36,497 nt of DNA from Apostichopus californicus (GCA_020650975.1 JAIPMN010000566.1:1-36497); one strand, 5' to 3'. Positions 22,815-32,753 are shown, numbered from the stretch's first letter. Numbers and translations: made by a program. The notes: generated from the letters alone by a model not told the origin.

Positions 22815-24060
22815 CTGAAAGAAAGATTAAATAAATTCAAGACCATATCACAGGTGTGTGTTAAAACCACAAAATACAAATACAGCGAGGAATAATTTAA
22901 TGCTCAAATTATTTGTAGCAGATCTGAACTTTTTCTTAGGTAAAATAGTACATGGTTCCTTTGGGCAAAACAGCTATGCATCTTTGAACATGTGTAGCAA
23001 TTTACCCATCGTGATACCAGCATATTCCCTGATACGCAATGCAAGTACTCTAATGGATAAATTGCTCAAGAACAGACAAACACACAGAACACTTCTCAGC
23101 TATTACAAGCCAATACTGCCCAGTAGGCTGTCTTCAACCTATATTATCATAAAACAAGATTAAGATTCATGGACTTACTGAATGAATACTGGAAAACAAA
23201 TGCCCCAACATAGCATGCAACATTGAAATTGATACTTGAAGTATATGAATGATACAGAAGTTGTATTCATAGTGTTCAAAGAAATGGCTATCAAATATAT
23301 GACAATTATTAGTTCAAGCTAGATGTTTAATCACAGATCGTTACTGTAGATGTGTAATCACAGAACGTCAAGTTACCGTTTATCTCAACAACATAAGCAA
23401 GTAGCAGACATAGTATTACAGAAGCACTCACGTTATAGTTAGAGAATTTAGGCGGCCTACAACACTGCAGTGTTCACGGCCCTCCAAAAGAATTAGGCTA
23501 GTCTGGATAAAACCTACACTGTACTCTACCCTAACGTTAACGGTTAAAATCTGATGTTTCCTTCTTCTCCAACCCCAACTATGCGCTTGTTCCTTTCCTT
23601 CCTATGAAATAAAATGAAGATTGATTCTGAAACTGTCATTTTATATTCTAAAATGCGATGCCGCATACTCATGTCAAAATCTGGTGCAATAGTTACGATT
23701 CCACAGAACTTTCGCACTGTATGTACGTTTCGATTGATGCTTACTCTTACGCAATCGACCTGACGGAATGATCTATTTATAAAAATGGAACACCCCATAT
23801 AGGGATCTATTAGTAGCAAACTGGGATTTGCCTTTTAAAGTTTTGCATATAAACCTTTAGCAAATAAAGCAAACTTATATCTTAATTTTTTAAATAACAT
23901 TTAAAATTATAAAATAATATACATGAACATTTAAGGAGAAATGTTGAGATATTGAAAGAAATAATTTCTCTTGTGATTAATACTCACCTTAGCGAGAATA
24001 ACTGGATTCCTATTGCAACATATGTTGTTAATTCAATTATCAGCTGTTCGCTCAGTTCTC
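22815..24060. other. Upstream flank or first intron of the RBR gene
   Basis: No promoter motif can be fixed. Open frames on either strand (for example 22858-23163, 23544-23819) lack splice or domain support. A run of TAAC/GTTA words lies near 23520-23545. Confidence 0.4.
23432..23540 (-). other. Possible upstream exon of the RBR gene
   Basis: A strong donor (AACTATAAC|GTGAGTGC) on the minus strand ends at 23432. The frame required by the next exon is open for about 35 codons upstream of it, but without a clear ATG or protein-like composition. It may be a 5' UTR exon, or not used at all. Confidence 0.25.
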
Positions 24061-24073
24061 GTTTATAGCTCCA

Positions 24074-24209
24074 TGGTTCAACCCACTGATCTGTACACTA
24101 ACTAACTGTTAGTGTACAGATCAGTGGTTCAACCAGGGAGTTATTATGGAACAACTCCCTGGTTCAACCATGCAGGTAAAACAGACTGTTTTACCTCCAT
24201 GGTTCAACC
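24074..24209. repeat. Array of four TGGTTCAACC repeats separated by three different hairpins
   Basis: TGGTTCAACC occurs at 24074-24083, 24125-24134, 24160-24169 and 24200-24209. Each interval is an inverted repeat of unrelated sequence: 20-bp perfect arms 24083-24102/24108-24127 with a 5-base loop; 10-bp arms 24133-24142/24153-24162 with a 10-base loop; and 17-position arms 24168-24184/24186-24202 with one mismatch pair and a single-base loop. No coding function seen. Confidence 0.9.
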
Positions 24210-24689
24210 AGGAAGTTACCTGCTTCAACTGAAGTGTGTTTCAGTCAGCAATACAGATAACCTTACCAACAAGATACAACTTTTGTTTGTCAGGAAACTG
24301 AAACATTCACCGTCACATATTCATATATGAGTCGTTTAGCTTTGTGAAATCCCTACCGACTCAAAAAGCTAATGTTCTCTTCGGCCAATATGTTACGTTT
24401 TTGACAACCTTTGGAACGTTCTTTATAGAAGGCCTAACTTAGAAAATCTATCATAGGATACAAGATCATAAGTTTATTTCACTTGCATTCTTCATGTGAC
24501 TTGATTTTTCTCAAACTTTGGTTGATCTTTAAACAATCAGCGAATTGATATTACATATGAAATATATAATAATAAATAATTAGGAAAAAAGAGAGTAAAA
24601 TGCAGTTAAGGTGGTAAAGGTAGTCAAAATATTTACTGAAACTCACATTCTCATGATTACTGTGAAGTCTCGTCATATGATTATAATAT

Positions 24690-25015
24690 TTTTCACTTGC
24701 ACAACCACTAATATCATATATCTGATCTCCTGTAGAGCATCCAGTATGTTGGCGAAACCAAAACCACCCGCAAGAAGCGATTCTATGGTCACAGATCCCC
24801 AGTCAACACCATGAAGACTGAGACCCCAGTTGGAGAACACTTTAACCTTCCCAACCATACCATTAACGACATGTCCCTACAGGGGATTGAATCCTTATAG
24901 GTAGCCGTCCTGACCTAGTACGAATCAGCAGAGAGAGGCTGTGGATGCAACGCCTTCGCACCATTCAATCTCATGGGCTGAACATTCAGGAAGGACATGA
25001 CTAACTTTTCTTTTG

Positions 25016-25017
<2 letters not shown>
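24690..25017 (+). mobile_element. Penelope-like element, decayed GIY-YIG endonuclease end
   Basis: Broken frames carry the signature of the Penelope-like GIY-YIG domain: NIIYLISC (24710-24733), then YVGET (24745-24759), an RF.GH-like block, PVGEHFNLPNH, and near the end ERLWMQRLRT and GLNIQ before TAA. The frame shifts between the first two blocks and again near an in-frame TAG at about 24898. In the family this domain follows a reverse transcriptase and nicks DNA; no reverse transcriptase is seen upstream, so this is a truncated, dead 3' piece. Confidence 0.75.
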
Positions 25018-25049
<32 letters not shown>

Positions 25050-25134
25050 NNNNNNNNNNGGATGCAACGCCTTCGCACCATTCAATCTCATGGGCTGAAC
25101 ATTCAGGAAGGACATGACTAACTTTTCTTTTGTT
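24943..25134. repeat. 75-bp direct duplication around an assembly gap
   Basis: 24943-25017 and 25060-25134 look identical. The first copy runs into 32 G (25018-25049) and ten N (25050-25059); the second runs into 12 C (25135-25146). This looks like a mis-assembled homopolymer rather than biology. Confidence 0.85.
25050..25059. other. Assembly gap (10 N)
   Basis: Ten undetermined bases. True length is unknown. Confidence 1.
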
Positions 25135-26075
25135 CCCCCCCCCCCCTCCTTCTAACCTTGTTCCCTCCCCCCATCACTCCTCGTCTCATAGCTCTCTTCC
25201 ACCTTTTTTCTCCACACCTTTCTGTCTTTGTCCTTCTCCAGTTTATTCCCTACCCCCTTCAGTGTTCTCCGCAGGTCATTTTTTTGTCCGGGCGGTAATC
25301 GCCGTCCTGTGGGTAATCGCCGTCCTGGGGGAGGGGTCTATGGGGAGGGGTTGTCCCCCTCCCCTTTAGAAACTTTTTGCCCTCCGAAGGTGGGCTAGAC
25401 GCCAAATGGTGCAACATTTGGTGCTATATTTGCCTTGCATGTATCTCCAGGAATTGCTATTTTTTAGGCAGTGTTTTAAATTTTCTCTTACGTTTGCCAA
25501 ATGAAAAAAAATAATTTGTCACTGATTTGACAGAAGTTTCGTATCTCGTGGAGTCGGTGTTTATTTACGATATGCCATGTGTGTAGGTATTGGAGAATTT
25601 ACAGGCATGCGGGGGTGATGGGCAATCGATCGCGGCCGCGGCAGAAACAAAACATGTATTTTCGATCAAATTCGTCATTCTTAAAGAATATGAGTGACTT
25701 TTAGAAAATGTTTGACGAGGTGCCAGTGTATTTTTTTTTTGTCCGGGCGGCCGAGTTTTTCGTCCGGGCGGTAGCTTTATGTCCGGGCGCTAGCCAGCCT
25801 TTTCAAATTTTGTCCGGGCGGCGCGCCCGGACAAAACCGGTAGTGGAGAACACTGCCCCTTCCCTTAATCCTCTCTTTGTCCCTTCACTGTTTATCTCCT
25901 AGCTCTCCTCTTCCCCTGTTGGTTTCTTTCTTCTCTCCATCCCTTGTCTACTTATCCCCTTACATCTATCTCTTTGATTTTTTTTTTGATTTCCACTGCC
26001 CTGTTATACGATGCTGTTAGAGAATACAAGATAGTCACTTTCTGGGTTGTTGTGGAATAATAAAGATCATCTGTG
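25135..26075 (+). repeat. Pyrimidine-rich 3' tail of the Penelope-like element, split by a hAT insertion
   Basis: C/T-rich sequence with TCTCC/TTCCC words runs from the broken Penelope-like end to 25260 and continues from 25855 to about 25975, ending near AATAATAAAG at about 26060. The two halves have the same composition and are interrupted precisely by the hAT element at 25261-25854, so they were one tail. Confidence 0.5.
25261..25854. mobile_element. Non-autonomous hAT-type element (594 bp) with GTCCGGGCGG subterminal repeats
   Basis: Terminal inverted repeats are AGTGTTCTCC (25261-25270) and GGAGAACACT (25845-25854), followed inward by matching TTTTGTCCGGGCG blocks. Flanks are CCCCCTTC (25253-25260) and GCCCCTTC (25855-25862), an 8-bp target duplication with one mismatch. 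GTCCGGGCGG or a one-base variant occurs once near the left end and four times within about 80 bp of the right end, a typical site of subterminal transposase binding in hAT elements. There is no transposase frame. Confidence 0.8.
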
Positions 26076-26786
26076 TAGGCTCCTAGCATGCTAAACATCG
26101 CTAGAAGTTTTAAAATGTACTTTCCTAGAGGCTCTGATCCTCCATATTATTCCAGATACAGAGTGCGGCTCAATTTGACATTTAAATGTCTCATTAAGGC
26201 AAAGCGCTTTCAGTGTGTTTAATAGTGAGGTGCTTAAATCTGAGCATTGGAGACCATAATTTGACTTTCTAGCATTTTTTGAGCAATGCTGAATATCTTT
26301 CATGAGAATTTTGATTGTGTGCCAACCTTAAACAATGCAGTATTAAAGAGTGCTGAATTACCTGTTTCAACATTGGTCTAGCAAACACCACGATTTTTCA
26401 AGATATATTTACCACTCTACAATGAAAATAAGTGCTGTAATTTTATTTCAAATGTAAATGAGAATGATTTTGATCAAATTTTACCATTGTGCTTTTAAAG
26501 TAGTTTAATATTCAAGTCTTTTCCGTTTGCTGTAATCTCAAGTGAAATATTCTTTCCACCTTTATGTCAGGAATCGATAGAATAAGTTGCTTTTGATTAT
26601 GCAATTGGAAGCTTGTTGACCGTTGTCATCATTATTTAATGATCTTAATGAAGTCAATTGATCAAAATAACTAGTGTTATGAATATTTGTACTAATCACG
26701 GGCAGATCTTTTGTTTTTTTTGTCTATTCTCTGCCCGTAACTGTCTCTGTATAACCTATCTTTGCTGCACAGACGGTGTCCAGCCT

Positions 26787-27044
26787 GCGTATTTTTTCCC
26801 CCAGGACGAACGTGGGCATCGGCCAATCAAATCCCTGGATTCCAAACATGTGACGCTTTTTCAAAAAAACATGTTCTGAATCTTTTTTCCTAGTTTTGAC
26901 CCCAGATTATGAACGACAATCCTTCTTTTTTACTGAAATTAGATCCCTAACCCAGCTTCTACACCCTAACTCTGATTTCAAACGAATTTGTAAATTCCTG
27001 AAAAACCTGAAACCCACGTTCGTCCTGGGAAAAAAAAAATACGC
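26787..27044. mobile_element. MITE with about 30-bp terminal inverted repeats
   Basis: Left arm 26787-26816 (GCGTATTTTTT, then CCAGGACGAACGTGGG) matches the reverse complement of 27013-27044 except for the length of the T and C runs. The interior of about 195 bp is non-coding. No clear target duplication; family unknown. Confidence 0.65.
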
Positions 27045-27132
27045 GTCCAGCCTTGTGAAAGATAGCACGTACTGGAGTCTTGACAATGGTCCAGTGTGAT
27101 GTAATTACATTAAATAGCCAATGTTGCCTTAA

Positions 27133-27506
27133 TTTAAAGGGTGTGAAGACTCGTGCAAAAAGAAACGTCTAATGCCGGTAATCTGACCTAGTTTCGAATG
27201 AGGTGTAACAGAAGTGTTAGACACCCCCTCTATCCCAGAAAATAGACACACACAGCTTGCTACCATCGGTAATTAGACACTAGTGTATGGTCAGTACATA
27301 CAGCTGCGTTCAATACCCACAGCACAGTGTACAAACAATACAGCGACGGACATCTCAGGTCCAGCTGAAGATAACAAGGTATCACGTTTCATTACTGTAC
27401 TGTCTGCATTTTGTAGCGACACGAACAAAACGTCACTTGCAAGCAACAGAAAGTTAACATTTTCAGATGGCCGCACCAGTTTGGGGCGAGTCTTCAATGC
27501 CTTTGA
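27133..27506 (+). mobile_element. 370-bp MITE, copy 1
   Basis: Begins TTTAAAGGGTGTGAAGACTCG and ends CGAGTCTTCAATGCCTTTGA, imperfect inverted repeats of about 20 bp. The interior is non-coding with GTCCAGCTGAAGATAACAAG and GCAAGCAACAGAAAGTTAAC. A second, diverged copy lies inverted at 30355-30727. Ends in TTTAAA suggest a TA- or TTAA-type target, but the exact duplication cannot be fixed. Confidence 0.7.
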
Positions 27507-27582
27507 GTGTTGTGGGAAGAGTTAAACTCACTAAGGGCAACATATATGTATATGTGGAATTAATTAATTAGTTAATTAAATT

Positions 27583-27606
27583 CCTTGCTAAATGTATTTA
27601 GCAAGG
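27583..27606. repeat. Short perfect hairpin
   Basis: CCTTGCTAAA (27583-27592), TGTA loop, TTTAGCAAGG (27597-27606). Confidence 0.85.
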
Positions 27607-27757
27607 GGACTATCATAATTAGAACCCATACTGGAGTCCTAACAATGGGCCAGTGCGACGTAATCACATTAAGTTGCAAATGTCACCCTAAGTGTTGTGG
27701 AAAGAGTTCAATTCACATAGGGCAACATGTGTATGTGGAATTAATTAATTAGTTAAT

Positions 27758-28780
27758 CAAGAACGGGATTGATAAATTGTACCGTTTGTATTAGAAACCA
27801 TTACTTCATCTAGCCAAGGATCTGCAGAATTATTAGTCTCCAGTAGTTCTTGATTCAGTGGTCCATATTCAATTCATGTTGAGTTTTCATGAACTATTAC
27901 CAGTTATGCAACGAGTCAGGACTAGAGTAACTAAATTTCAGAGAAATTAAGTAACTCAAACACAAGTTCATGGACAGTTTTCCCATAGATCTAGATAATG
28001 CAGTGACCCAAGTCCAAGAGTCAACTCAAAGTAGGTTTCATAAAAGTGATATCTTGATTAAGAATCGAGTCCAATCATTGTGATATGTAATATTGTAAAG
28101 CAAGGTTCTTGTCACAACTTAAAGAAAAGGTTATGTTGGTTATAGGAAACTTGAAGCTTTTGAAAAAAAGGTACCAGCTACATGATATTTTAAGCAGCTA
28201 AACAAATCACAATAATATATTCCATATTTGTTGGGTGGGTGGGGGCACAGTCCACACAACCCATGGATTTATGCCTTAGGGAGGAAAAAAGGTTTTTAAG
28301 CTACAGAAATCGAAAAGTGTACTGTTTCATCAATAGGTGCTGTTCTTTTTAAGAAAAGGGGCTCTTTAGAAGTTACCTGTCACTGTGACCCCCCCCCCCC
28401 ACATTCACATTGTTTTCAGACTAGAAGATTTTTCTATAGAATGTTGTAAAATTTTCATCTTTGCGTAAAACGTTTTCATCTTCATAAGGTTCACATCATA
28501 AGGTTTGAAAAATCACTCAGACCTTCTTACTTAATATAGAGCATTTATGGAGGGGATGGACATTGAGAGCGGATGGTATGAAATGTAAACCCCATTTTTC
28601 AAACGCGACATTAAAGAAAGGACGTCAGCTGAAACTTGCGTGTAGGTCTAATTATAGCCTAAATATGCATCAGAATTCACTATTTCATATCCAGAATTTA
28701 AGCAAGAATTATAGTATTTTTCATAGCTCATTACTGTAACTCATGGAATATGTCAGTAAAATTCGACGTATATTTTGTCG
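27758..28780. other. Non-coding stretch
   Basis: No gene or repeat family recognised. A poly-C run lies at about 28389-28400 and GGTGGGTGGGGG near 28234-28245. Confidence 0.5.
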
Positions 28781-29065
28781 CGATCGCCAGGTCTGACAAG
28801 TGGAGCGGCGGGGGGGGGGGGGCGGGAGGGGTGGGGATTACGGGAAAGGCTGTCCGAACTCGTTCATGATCCCCATATATATTATTAACCGCCGTCCAAT
28901 ATGCGGCGAGGATAAGAAATATATCGTTTAAAGTGATCAGTAGTTAGCGAAATACTGAATATAGTGCAAGGGGTCTGCGTTGGGGTGGGGGTGCTCACCC
29001 AGACATTTGCACGTACGGTGAACGTCACGCGCACGCGCACACACTACGCGTACTAAGGCCAGTTG
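28781..29065. promoter_or_regulatory. CpG-rich island, possible promoter
   Basis: Compared with its AT-rich surroundings this segment has many CG dinucleotides (GCGATCGCC, GTACGGTGAACGTCACGCG, CACGCGCAC). It ends in AAGATGGCGCGG at about 29066-29077, which resembles the YY1-type AAGATGGCG motif often seen at animal transcription starts. No exon can be tied to it; the broken plus-strand gene 2 kb downstream is a possible target. Confidence 0.25.
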
Positions 29066-29424
29066 AAAAGATGGCGCGGTAATACTGAGACCGCATCTCA
29101 TATCAACTTTGTGCAGAAAATCCTTTTCTGCTGTGACATGGACACCAAGTATTGCAAAGCCTAAGCATCTTACTGAAAATCAAAGATCTGCACTTTTATC
29201 ATTAAAATTTGGGACGTTTATATGCCAAATAGTAAGTAGTATTAATGCAGGTGCTATAGTGACCTTGTAACGATAGGCTAGGACGACAACGTACACTGCG
29301 TAGGCTACAACTAAAGAATCAATGTCAGTCAGAATATTAACACTAGGCTGCAGTCATAATTAAGTCATAATAATACATGCTTGCATTGTTAATGTTGTTG
29401 TTATTGGCAGGACGTTACTATGCT

Positions 29425-30110
29425 AGTGGGGTTCCTCAAGGGTCTGTTTTGGGTCCCTTGTGTTATGTTGCCTAAATGGCATTGACGGAGATATTTTGTG
29501 TACAACTAAGAGTAAGATAGTAGATACTAAGAAGTTTGCTGATGGTACCACGCCATTCTTCTGAGGTCTCTTCCAAAAGCGATTCAGAGATTGAGAAATT
29601 TCAAACGGATTTGCATAAGGTTTTCCCTGGTCTCGGGGATGGCAAATGCATTTTAATATTGATAGATGCAAGGTGATGCATATTGGTAGAAGTAACCAAA
29701 AGTATACCTACAATCTTAATGGTGAGGAGTTACAGGAGGTCTACTCTTTGTTGAAAGAGACCTAGGCCTATAGGTATCTACATTGACTCATCTCTGCAAC
29801 CTTCTAAACATTGTCTCGAAGCTCCTAAAAGAGGTAATAGGGTCGAAAAGGTCCACAGGAGGGCTACTAGAATGATTAGTTCCTTAAAGATTGCTCCTAA
29901 TTATAGGCGGCTACAACTGTTGAATCTCACCACACTGGAAGTACGTGGTGAATTGATTCAGGTTTTCAAGATTGTGTATCGTTTTGAAAATTTATCCTTC
30001 ACTGACTTTTTCATATTTGCTAATAATAATATAGTTTTACCAGATGTCATTGTCTTAAACTCCAAATGTCACAAAGTAGCATTAATATTCGGCATAACTT
30101 TTATGAACTA
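29425..30110 (+). mobile_element. CR1/jockey-like LINE remnant (reverse transcriptase C-terminal part)
   Basis: Fragments in shifting frames follow the usual order: SGVPQGSVLGPL (29425-29460), then KFADG where active enzymes have FADD, then WQMHFNIDRCKVMHIGR, then IGIYIDSSLQPSKHC, GNRV directly joined to EKVHRRATRMISSLK, and LTTLEVRGELIQVFKI. At least three frame breaks and several stops are present. The second catalytic Asp is replaced by Gly, and a block normally between the last two motifs is missing. 5' part absent; no poly-A tail seen. Confidence 0.8.
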
Positions 30111-30354
30111 GAACTTTAGAAGGTTAACTTAACCTTTTAGACGGAAAACTTAACTTTTTCTTTGCAAATGTAACACGAACACGGCTGAGCAAGATTCGTG
30201 CCAGCAATGCCACTGCATGAGGGAAATTCACAGTGCCAGAGTAAATAATTGCTCTCGCACCCACGGATGAACACATGTTAGGTATATTACTATCACTAAT
30301 CTGGGGAAATTGCATTTAAGAATATAAGTATGTTTATCAGCTGGTCAACAGTTA

Positions 30355-30727
30355 TTTAAAGGCATTGAAGATTCGCCCCAAACCACGTGCGGCCATTTGA
30401 AAAAGTTAACTTTCTGTTGCTTGCAAGTGACGTTTTGTTCGTGTTGCTACAAAATGCAGACAGTAATGAAACGTGATACCTTAATTGTTATCTTTAGCTG
30501 GACCTGAGATGTCCATCGCTGTATCGTTTGTATACTGTGCTGTGGGTTTTGACCGCAGCTGTATGTACTGACTGTACACTAGTGTCTAATTACCGACGGT
30601 AGTAAGCTGTGTGTGTATTTTCTGGGATCGATGGCGGTGTTTAACACTTCTGTTACACCTCATTTGAATCTAGGTCAAATTACCGGCATTAGAGGTTTCT
30701 TTTTGCGCGAGTCTTCACACCCTTTAA
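30355..30727 (-). mobile_element. 370-bp MITE, copy 2 (inverted)
   Basis: Diverged reverse-complement copy of 27133-27506 with the same ends (TTTAAAGGCATTGAAGA at one side, TCTTCACACCCTTTAA at the other). Frames in it (for example 30613-30849) are spurious. Confidence 0.7.
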
Positions 30728-31079
30728 GGTATCATTTAATTGTTTTTATTTACTCCATTAGTGATCTTCCCTTTTCCAACGGCATTACTGGAAAGAATCT
30801 TGCTCAGCCGCATTACACAAACACTTTACGAACAGAATACAGCAGATAGCTGATCGTGAACTATGTTAGGAATCCACATGCAGTTCCAAAGACAGCGAAT
30901 GTGTGTGATTTTCAAAGAGATACTTGTGGAAGACTTGATATGTAATCATTTCATTAGTAATAACCGCAAAGAAGACAAAGATGGAGGAATGTTGTGCTGC
31001 TGATGTTAGATGTAAGAGTGACTTAGATCTGCACCCAGCACAAATATTTGATCGCAGGAACTTTTTTAATTTGTGACAG

Positions 31080-32753
31080 GGTTACAGAACCGGCTACGTG
31101 TACCGCCAGCCGTTTGTGAGACAAGAACTGAAGCCCAAGAGCGACGTCACCCCCCAGCCGCCTCCACCAACTTCACCTGCATCTACGACAACGAATTTGA
31201 GAAGAGCAAATACGAGTCACCGATCAAGATGTTGAACAGGAGGCAGGCCGGCGAGAAGACGAAATGGCTGAACACGCCAAGCACATACTCCAAGGTGGAG
31301 GTAGCCCAAGAGTACGCCGACTAGGGAGAGACAGAGGAAGGGGAAGACGAGGGCTACAAGACGAAGATACACGTGAGTAGTAGTGACATGTAATTGGTGG
31401 TAGGCACATCATCCGTTTGACAGAATCACACGACAGAATCCTTAATTTTGGGCAATTTGGGGACTTTGACAATTCAAGACATCGAAGAGGCAGTTGCCAA
31501 GATGATGAAAATGTTTGATTTTAGCACTTCAGAAACAAAAAAATCTAAATCTAAAATGTCCTACAGATGGAGTTATCAGAAGTTAGTCATCCTTTGTTTG
31601 TTTGCTATTTATTTAGCAAATGTTTGATCTTTTCAGAGAGAGAACAGGGATAGAAGGGTGGGGGGGGGGTGGAGGGGAAAGCAGGATTGTCACCATTCTG
31701 GACAATATGATTATGCGTCATCCACAACTCTTCTCTCTCGCTACATTTTTCACAGTGGGTAGGTGACAAGGACCCCACGAGTTGTGATGTAGTCGCTATC
31801 GCCGATCCACAACAGTTTGCAAGACAGGGACAAGATCCTAAGGAGTACAAGAAGAAGGCTAAAACTGTACGTTGATGACGTTATACACTGTTATTTCTAA
31901 TTGATTGTTTTATTTTTGTTATTTGTCACCACTTTCTCCTTCCTCTTACTTCTTTCCCATTTTTCGACTTTCCCCTCATTCGGTCTTCCGAGGAGTGAAT
32001 GATGTATGTGGTATGTTGTAGAAAAAGTGGTAAAAAAAAAGAAGATAATGTAAAAGTGTATCAGTGGGTGTGGCCCTGGATTCGTTGAAGCGGACTCCCC
32101 ACGTAGGTAGGGTTCTCCCCTTGTAGGGAGCGGACTCCCCATTTAGGGAGCATTTTCCACATGTAGGGAGGGTTCTCTCAAGGAAGTTTTTTTTAAGTTG
32201 TGCTATTTACTACTTTTGTATTTTTTTGTCAGGTTGAAGCGGGGTGGGTGTATATTTCCATTCCATCCCACCCCCAACCCCCTTCCCACCCAGGATCATT
32301 TTACAAACAGCAGACCCTTAGCAAGCCTCAAAAATTTGCTGTGAGAACTTTAAACACTTCAATTTTTCATTCTTAAATCTCTCTTCTTTAGTATCACTAT
32401 TTAATGTCCTCTTAAGGTTATGTTATGTGTCTTAGTGCTATGTTATGTGTTCTGTCATTCTGACATCTTTGATAGATGTCCTAAAGAGTGTCTGCCTGTG
32501 AAGTTTCCGTAATCATATTAGCCACAAATGAATAATTGATGAGGTCACACCTGCATCCAACAGAACGAGGCATGAATTTTTAATGCCTCATCCTCAATGG
32601 CAGAGAATAGAAGTGTTATAAGGTTACCAACGAGGATGTTGTCTACTCTTTGAATTTCAGGTTAGGCAAGAGCGTTTTGGGGATAAGACGCACCCTGGAC
32701 CCATCTCTGAAGTTCTGGCAGGTGTAACTTACGGAGATGCTCGCAGGACACAG
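31080..32753 (+). pseudogene. Unrecognised gene fragment with one frameshift and one in-frame stop (three exons)
   Basis: Exons 31080-31372, 31756-31866 and 32661-32753 have normal acceptors (TGACAG, TTCACAG, TTTCAG) and donors (GTGAGT, GTACGT, GTGCGT). The last two are in phase and encode DKDPTSCDVVAIADPQQFAR and FGDKTHPGPISEVLAGVTYG. In exon 1 the best coding frame starts GYRTGYVYRQPFVRQELKPK and continues to a PPPP run, then coding character moves to another frame (FTCIYDNEFEKSKYESPIKM). A single missing base near 31160-31175 would explain this. In the second frame a TAG at 31322-31324 follows KVEVAQEYAD, yet acidic coding sequence (GETEEGEDEGYKTKIH) continues to the donor. Charged, Tyr/Pro-rich and without membrane segments; family not recognised. 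Either a recent pseudogene or base-call errors; the intact splice sites favour little decay. A possible 5' exon (ATG 30981, donor 31012) would leave a 68-nt intron. Confidence 0.6.
32087..32180. repeat. 20-bp minisatellite
   Basis: About five units of the form GCGGACTCCCCATTTAGGGA or GGTTCTCCCCTTGTAGGGA in tandem, in the second intron of the broken gene. Confidence 0.75.

Larger units (their letters stand above)
27070..27757. repeat. Local tandem repeat: one copy interrupted by a MITE, one uninterrupted
   Basis: Blocks TACTGGAGTC..AACAATGG.CCAGTG (27070 and 27629) and GTGTTGTGG.AAGAGTT (27507 and about 27695) occur twice in the same order. In the second copy they are contiguous over about 130 bp. 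In the first copy a 371-bp MITE (about 27133-27503) separates them. Both copies end in GGAATTAATTAATTAGTTAAT. Confidence 0.7.

Noticed and set aside
23544-23819. 91-codon minus-strand frame upstream of the RBR gene
   Set aside because: No donor joins it in phase to the exon at 22814 and it contains no recognisable domain.
24074-24209. CRISPR-like spacing of TGGTTCAACC repeats
   Set aside because: The repeats are only 10 bp, the intervals are palindromic and of unequal length, and the host is an animal.
26091-26303. 70-codon minus-strand frame
   Set aside because: No homology recognised; probably chance in the DNA following the Penelope-like tail.
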